A stretch of 64,000 nucleotides of DNA from Penelope pileata (Eukaryota; Chordata; Aves; Galliformes; Cracidae): contig WBMW01000788.1 in the NCBI GenBank assembly GCA_013396635.1, positions 873,280-937,279 on the forward strand. The letters run 5' to 3'. Below, one piece after another: positions 58,603-64,000 of this stretch; the first letter of the stretch is position 1, and every line of letters begins with the position of its first letter. The notes beneath the pieces were generated by a model. That model was not told the origin of the DNA. It did no database searches and saw only the letters and a list, made by a program, of their open reading frames with translations. The translations under genes were made by a program, and so were the position numbers.

Positions 58603-58692
58603 AAGACTGCAAGAACATAAGATTGCAAGAAAGATTGTTACAAAGAATTGTGAAAAGATGAATCTTGGAAAAGATTGCACAGGAAAGATTGC
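58603..58692 (+). repeat. Degenerate array of AAGATTG-type motifs
   Basis: AAGA(C/T)TGC or a close variant recurs about seven times in 90 bp (AAGACTGCAAG, AAGATTGCAAG, AAAGATTGTTA, AAAGAATTGTG, AAAGATGAATC, AAAGATTGCAC, AAAGATTGCTA), spaced about 11-16 bases apart. It may be a decayed minisatellite or a cluster of ATTGCA-type protein sites. Confidence 0.45.
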
Positions 58693-61600
58693 TATAAATC
58701 ATGTGCAGAGACTGCCTATAGACTGCAGGGGAATATAGAAAGAAAAGAAACCTTTTTCCTAAATGCAGAAAACATAGGTTTAAAAAATGAAGCAAGGGAC
58801 ACTAGGACACTGCTGCTTTGAATGTTTCATTATGTTTGGTTGGATTTTGTGTAATTGTATGTGTCACTGACGTGACTACTCCAGCAATATATTATACATA
58901 GAGAAAATATTCCATGCAGTGGCATTTTACACTGCGTATAGCAAAGCGAAAAATAGAGATATCCTTTTGAATTTTGTTTTAAATTTTATTTTGTTATTAT
59001 TAATATTGGAACACTGTGGATCCTGCTGTAATCAGGCGAGGTTTTGCCGTGCGCTGTCCCCAGTGCCTGGCCGGCTGCTCGGAGGCTGCTCTGCGCACTG
59101 AGAAGCGCTCAGCGGGGAAACAGGGTCATGTTGGGAATCAGCACGGCCAGCTGTGCCCCCGCTCTGCCCAGCATCCAGCATTACCGAGAGGGCCCAGTTG
59201 TAGACACAGGAAGAGTCCTGGTCCCCAAGCGCCATCGCCCATATTACCGTATGCGCACTCTAGCAGGGTGCCAACAAGCTCCTTACGCTCACCCGCTTCC
59301 TCCAGCCCCATCCCACCTGTGTCTCCAGGACACCATGTCCTCGCATCCCTCCTGGTGCAATGGGAGTGTTGCTTCCCAAGAAATCAAGCTGCCCCAAGGC
59401 CCCACCCAAGAGGACGCAAGCAGCCCTTCCTCGTCCAGCGAGGCCTGCAGGAAGGTGCAGACTCTGGGGCCTGGGGTCTAGAAAGGCTCCTTCCAAAATG
59501 CGAAAAGTCGCGTTGTGTTTTGAAGGCTTAATTTGGTCACTGGGCAGCCCCCTCAGCCATCTGTGCCGAGCAGTATCAGCCCTCGCTGGCTGGGCAGAGG
59601 CACTTGGCTCCCCCCCACCTCGCTTGCTGCTGAACAGCCTGACACCTCCGATTAGCCTCCCCGCATCCCCCTCTCCCCACACCCCACTGAGAGAGGCAGC
59701 TCCCACCAGGGTGGCAAAGCCAGGCAGCAGGGTGGCCAGGCAGGGTCTGTGCAGTAGCCCCTCTAGCTCAGTGCAGGAGATGCAGAAACAGCTTTCCTGC
59801 TGCACCCTCCCAGCCTCCAGGGTCTGCAGATCGTGGCCGCAGGGTGTTGTATTCATGGATGCAGCTTGGTGTCCACTGATTGTCCAATTTCAAAGATTTT
59901 CTTCCAGTCTTTGGATTGGAAGTGACTCTAAAATTGCATCGAGCCTCAGCTTCCAGAAACACCAGCAAGAAACATTTTTTGTCACAGAGAAGTTTTTGGA
60001 CGTATGCTCAGCGTTAGACTGTCACGTCTTCAAAATGATCCCCCTTGGAGGAGGGAAAACCGAGTGTGGGAATGCCTAGGTGGTCTGAAAAACCTTCGGC
60101 ACTATTTTGATACTAGCGACAGCATTGCATTTCATTCTGGGAGGAATATTCATGGCTAAGCTCTAAGCCTCTGATTTATAATGGAAATACTGATAGATCC
60201 AGATCCATTTGCAGATGCTATTATAATGTTTCATCCTGGGGAGGGGAGGGGGAAAGGAAACAGCCTCCTTCCCTTTTCATTTCAAATATCGGCACACTTT
60301 GATATTGGTTTCATGAAGCATTTGGATGGGTCCTTATTCACAAATGAATAAAAATGAGTAAAGTCCTCAGAATCAAAGGTAAGCCAAAACTGGCACCCAT
60401 AAGCACAAGGCAACCCAGAGAGCCCATCTGCAGCCAAACCATGCAGCAGACCCAGACACAGCTTAAAGGCTGGCAACAAGACCGCCTGCAGAATCTGCCA
60501 AGGAGCCAGATGCTGTTGCTTCCCAAGCTTGGCATGAGGGTTCCTGATTGCCATCCAACAAAGAGGAAAAAGAGGAATGATATAATGTGGTGGGATAAAA
60601 CACATCCCACCTCAACCTCCTTTATTGCTCATTGAAAAAAATCGTGGAAGAAAGTATTGGAAATGTATCATTGTTTTCAGAAGTACATACATTAGCCACA
60701 ACAATGGCCTTGCCAAATGGGAGAAGGAGTAGCTATTTAAATGTATGTGCCATTTGAAAAAAAAAAAATTAAATCTTCATATGCTGTGTTTTGGGTATGG
60801 ATGTCTTTGTGTCTTTTGTTAACTGTTACAGTGATAACCACTAAAATGAATACAAGTGTGGCAAAAAGCTTCCTGTTTTTTACAACAATATTTCAAAATC
60901 CCCTGGCTCGGCACAGCTGTCTAGATCAGATAGATCACAGCGATGGCTACTGAATGTAAAGAAGCCAGGTTTGTAAAAGAAGGTGCACAGAAATAGAAAA
61001 GAAAATTTTAAAAAGGGGAACTGTAAATAAGGATATGTGCAGAGAAAGACATTATGAAACAAAAATATATATATATCAAGGCATTATACAGATAAGGGCA
61101 CTTTTTTCACAGAGTTACGCATCTCTGTGTTCATGTAACAATTTCATTGGCATTGCACCCAGGGGAAACTGGAGTAACACTGTGAAGAATTTGGACCAGG
61201 CAACATAAAAAGAAGACAAGCTGTGTGGTTGAGGATCTGTGACGAGATGAGGGCATCATCTCATATGGCAGTGTAAAGGGGGAAGCAAAAGAAATAGCAA
61301 AGTAGGTGTAAAATAATACGTTGTAGGGTAGGTAAAGAAACAGGAAGCAGTAAAAAAAGTGGCATAAAAGAAGAAATAAGAAGACAGTGGTAGAGTTATC
61401 TGAATAATAACAACTGTTACCATTATTCTTATCATCATCAGCAGCAGCATCATATAATATTTTGGAAAGTATCAAGTACTTCCACAAAGGGTACTTCAGG
61501 GCAGCTTGAACATATTTGCAAATTCAAGTCAAATTTGGTAGAGAATTGCAGCTGAAACCAACTCATCAGAAGATGATGGACAAATCTGTTGGATTATTTC

Positions 61601-63059
61601 CAACACTCGCTGCTTTAGCACGTTCAAAGATTGGCACACCTATTTAGAAAGGGGCTTCCTATCAAACTGAGAACAATGGATCCCTTTCTATTTAATGTAG
61701 GATGGTTAGAGCAGCCACTGAGGACAAGGAGACTCAGCTTCGGTTAAGCCTACAGACAAGTGCACAGGGTATTGTCTGAAGAGGGCTGCGGTGCAGCTTC
61801 ACATCTCTTCTGCATGCAGGAGAATACTGAATGTCAACATGAGCCCTTCATGCCAGCAAGGCTGCCCTCACTGCAGAGATACTGGCTTGCGGGAGTACTT
61901 CTAGCTGTTCCATGATTCCAACTTCTACTAGTTGGAATACACGTGATTTTCATTACTAATTTCATTGTAATTATTTTGGCTTAGGAAATTGTTTTCTTCA
62001 CCTGAATCAAATCACTTTTTGATTTTTTTTTTTAATTCTAATCTTGTTTTGGTCAGTCTAATCTATTTTAATTCTTCATCAAATTCAATTTCTCACACTT
62101 CCGATGCACACAGTCAGTCATATAGCCCTTCCTACAACATTTTCAACAGATCAAGTGGAAAATACTTGGTGAAATATGAGGTATGTAAATGTGTTTGTTG
62201 AAATGCAAGAATATAGAATAGTGAGAAGTATAATGTAAAGTGTTACATACTAAAAGAAATAAGGTTGTTCTGGGTGCATCTCCCTAAGTTTTGAAGAGAT
62301 ATTTATACTTACAGAGTGCTAGATGTGATAAATTTATTACATGTGTAAAATGCCCACTGTTAAGAATTTCGATGACAACCACATTTATGCCCTGGAAACT
62401 GAAGAAATGAGATACCATGAGAAGGTGCACCTGAAATGGTTTCTCTCACCTTCACAAGCCACAGATAAATGTGTCCCTTTCTAGAAATGGACAGTTAAGA
62501 GCAGTAATAAGGAAGGCTTCAGTCTGAATGAATGCTATGGGTTTTTATAGCTGACCTCTCCGGAGTATGCAAGCTAAAATGTATGTGTTACAACGCATTT
62601 GTGTCTTGCTTGTTCTAACTCTCTTCTTAGGGGACAATATTGCCTATTGCAGCAATATCATATCTTGATGTTGTCTCATGCAACGAATTACAGAAAACAT
62701 AGGCACTAATGAGCACTAAAGCATAGCTCAAGATTTTTTGTTCTAAAATCTTGCTTTGTTGTATCCTAACATGGCTGAACATTCACCTCTGGAGGTTATA
62801 TTTTCCATGATGCTTAGCTGTCTCTAGCTGATAAGTATGATTCTTATTTTGCTAAGTTTTAGAAAAAAACTGTCCTTAAAACGGGCCATCTTCTCTTGAG
62901 AAGTGAGTCATTATGGTTGGTGGGCTGGCTGAGGACTCCTGTAAGAGAAGAAGTAGGTCAGAAATGCCACTTCCCTGAAGTTTGACCATGGGATGGACCA
63001 TCAGCTACATTCAGCCAACTCTGACAACATTATAGCCTTGAAGCGGCCAGGTTGGTCAC
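58693..63059. other. Noncoding desert segment
   Basis: No gene is recognised. GC-rich sequence at about 59030-59850 carries overlapping ORFs on both strands (239 residues plus, 198 minus) with no domain. A short TA repeat sits at 61064-61076 and an ATC/AGC trinucleotide patch at 61431-61453. Confidence 0.55.
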
Positions 63060-63670
63060 TTCCTGCAGCCTAGGGGCCTGCACCTCAGTTCTCTGGGCAC
63101 ACCTGAGCAGACCTGCCTTGAGTGGCTGCACCTGTGCCCTGTTCCTTGCCCTGCTCCTTGCCTTGGCTGCTGTGGCAGCACTGCCATGACAGCGAGAGGT
63201 GCCTCTGCCCCATAACATGGCCAGTGCCAGTGCAGGTCCATTCACTGAGGTCTTCTTGGCTGGAGGGGCACCGCTGGCTGGTGGAGCACCTGTACTGCTG
63301 GCGGCTGCCCAGGTCCCTGCTGGTGGGCAGCAGCTGCGGCCGAGGGTGCTGGCACCGAGTGACAGGGGCACCCTGAGGGGCCCCAGCCCTGTGAGCAGGC
63401 TCCAGGTTATTAATGGCCTCCCTGGAAGCCACACTGGGGCCCAGGCCAGGGCAGGCAGCCAGCCCAGCATCCCGTGAGGCTTCCTCAGCTCTCCTCACCC
63501 ACCTCTTGCGCTCCACCCAGTGGCGACGAGCCACCTCAGAGCCTGCAGGCATTGACGATGAAGGTGGGGGGCCCAGGGCAGCCCCAGGACACCCAAGGGA
63601 TGCACAAGGCCCCACTTGGTTGCTGTCACCCCCACAGAGGATGTCTCATCAGCACCCAACACCGCCTCCG
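63060..63670. other. GC-rich block of unknown origin
   Basis: About 600 bp of GC-rich sequence bounded by AT-rich flanks, with open frames on both strands (176 and 146 residues minus, 115 plus). None shows a recognisable domain. The minus-strand frame at 63085-63615 has a basic RRHWVERKRWVRRAEEA segment. It could be a retroposed fragment, a decayed transposon gene or simply GC-rich sequence. Confidence 0.35.
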
Positions 63671-64000
63671 CTGGACTGAGGCCTCAGCCCAGGGTGCCAG
63701 CACCTGTGATGCTCACCATGGAGGGCACCATTTGGCCCTGTCCGATTTGCTAGGGATTTTCTTTTTCACTTCTTCTATTTTATTTTTTTTCTTTGACATT
63801 AACATCTTTTTTCCATGCTAAAACCCAAAAATCTGTAATCTTACAATAATTTATGTATTTCCTAAGGGAGAAACACACTGTCCTGGCAGCAGGGATCCAG
63901 CAGTGAAGACTGAGACTCTGACACTCTCCCTCCCCATTCCATCGTCTCTTACCTGAGGTGTTTCAGATAAAAATAAACAAGAGCAAGCGCTTCCACTTCC
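63671..64000. other. Noncoding end of the window
   Basis: AT-rich sequence with T-rich runs near 63760-63800 and an AATAAA at about 63972. Nothing else is seen. Confidence 0.5.

Noticed and set aside
59360..60079. 239-residue plus-strand ORF, with 198 residues open on the opposite strand
   Set aside because: GC-rich low-stop sequence on both strands, Pro/Ser-rich composition, and no recognisable domain or exon signals.
1..64000. CRISPR array, prokaryotic operon, tRNA, rRNA or snRNA genes
   Set aside because: No regularly spaced direct repeats and no cloverleaf or conserved small-RNA boxes were seen; the window is vertebrate genomic DNA.

Overview
This is eukaryotic, vertebrate DNA, most likely from a bird (possibly another archosaur or a turtle). 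It carries one long intact protein-coding exon with vertebrate-type UTR structure. Several CR1 LINE fragments are present, one of which ends in the CR1-type ATTCTGTG 3'-terminal repeat. Most of the window is low-density noncoding sequence. There is no operon structure, no CRISPR array and no recognisable tRNA or rRNA gene.

Layout. Positions 1-1509 are the upstream side or intron of ZBTB18, with four E-boxes in 36 bp (128-163) and a CpG-richer patch near 1340-1445. Positions 1510-3092 hold the main coding exon of ZBTB18 (also called RP58 or ZNF238), an intact 522-residue BTB/C2H2 zinc-finger repressor. Its 3' UTR of about 2 kb ends near a good poly(A) signal at 5084-5089 and carries several seed matches for miR-17~92 cluster microRNAs. 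The remaining ~59 kb look like a gene desert. They contain AT-rich blocks that may be conserved enhancers, CpG-dense patches, simple repeats, CR1 copies in both orientations, and one 14-base assembly gap inside a poly(A) tract.

How it fits together. ZBTB18 is a developmental transcriptional repressor of neurons and muscle. Genes of this type are often flanked by long noncoding regions carrying enhancers. The reading offered here is a single regulator plus its regulatory landscape. The E-box cluster, the palindromic cAMP-response element at 8017-8034 and the TAATTA-rich blocks are sequence observations; their enhancer function is inference. I found no convincing evidence of a previously undescribed gene system. 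No other ORF shows a recognisable domain, and the longest ones lie in GC-rich sequence where both strands are open.
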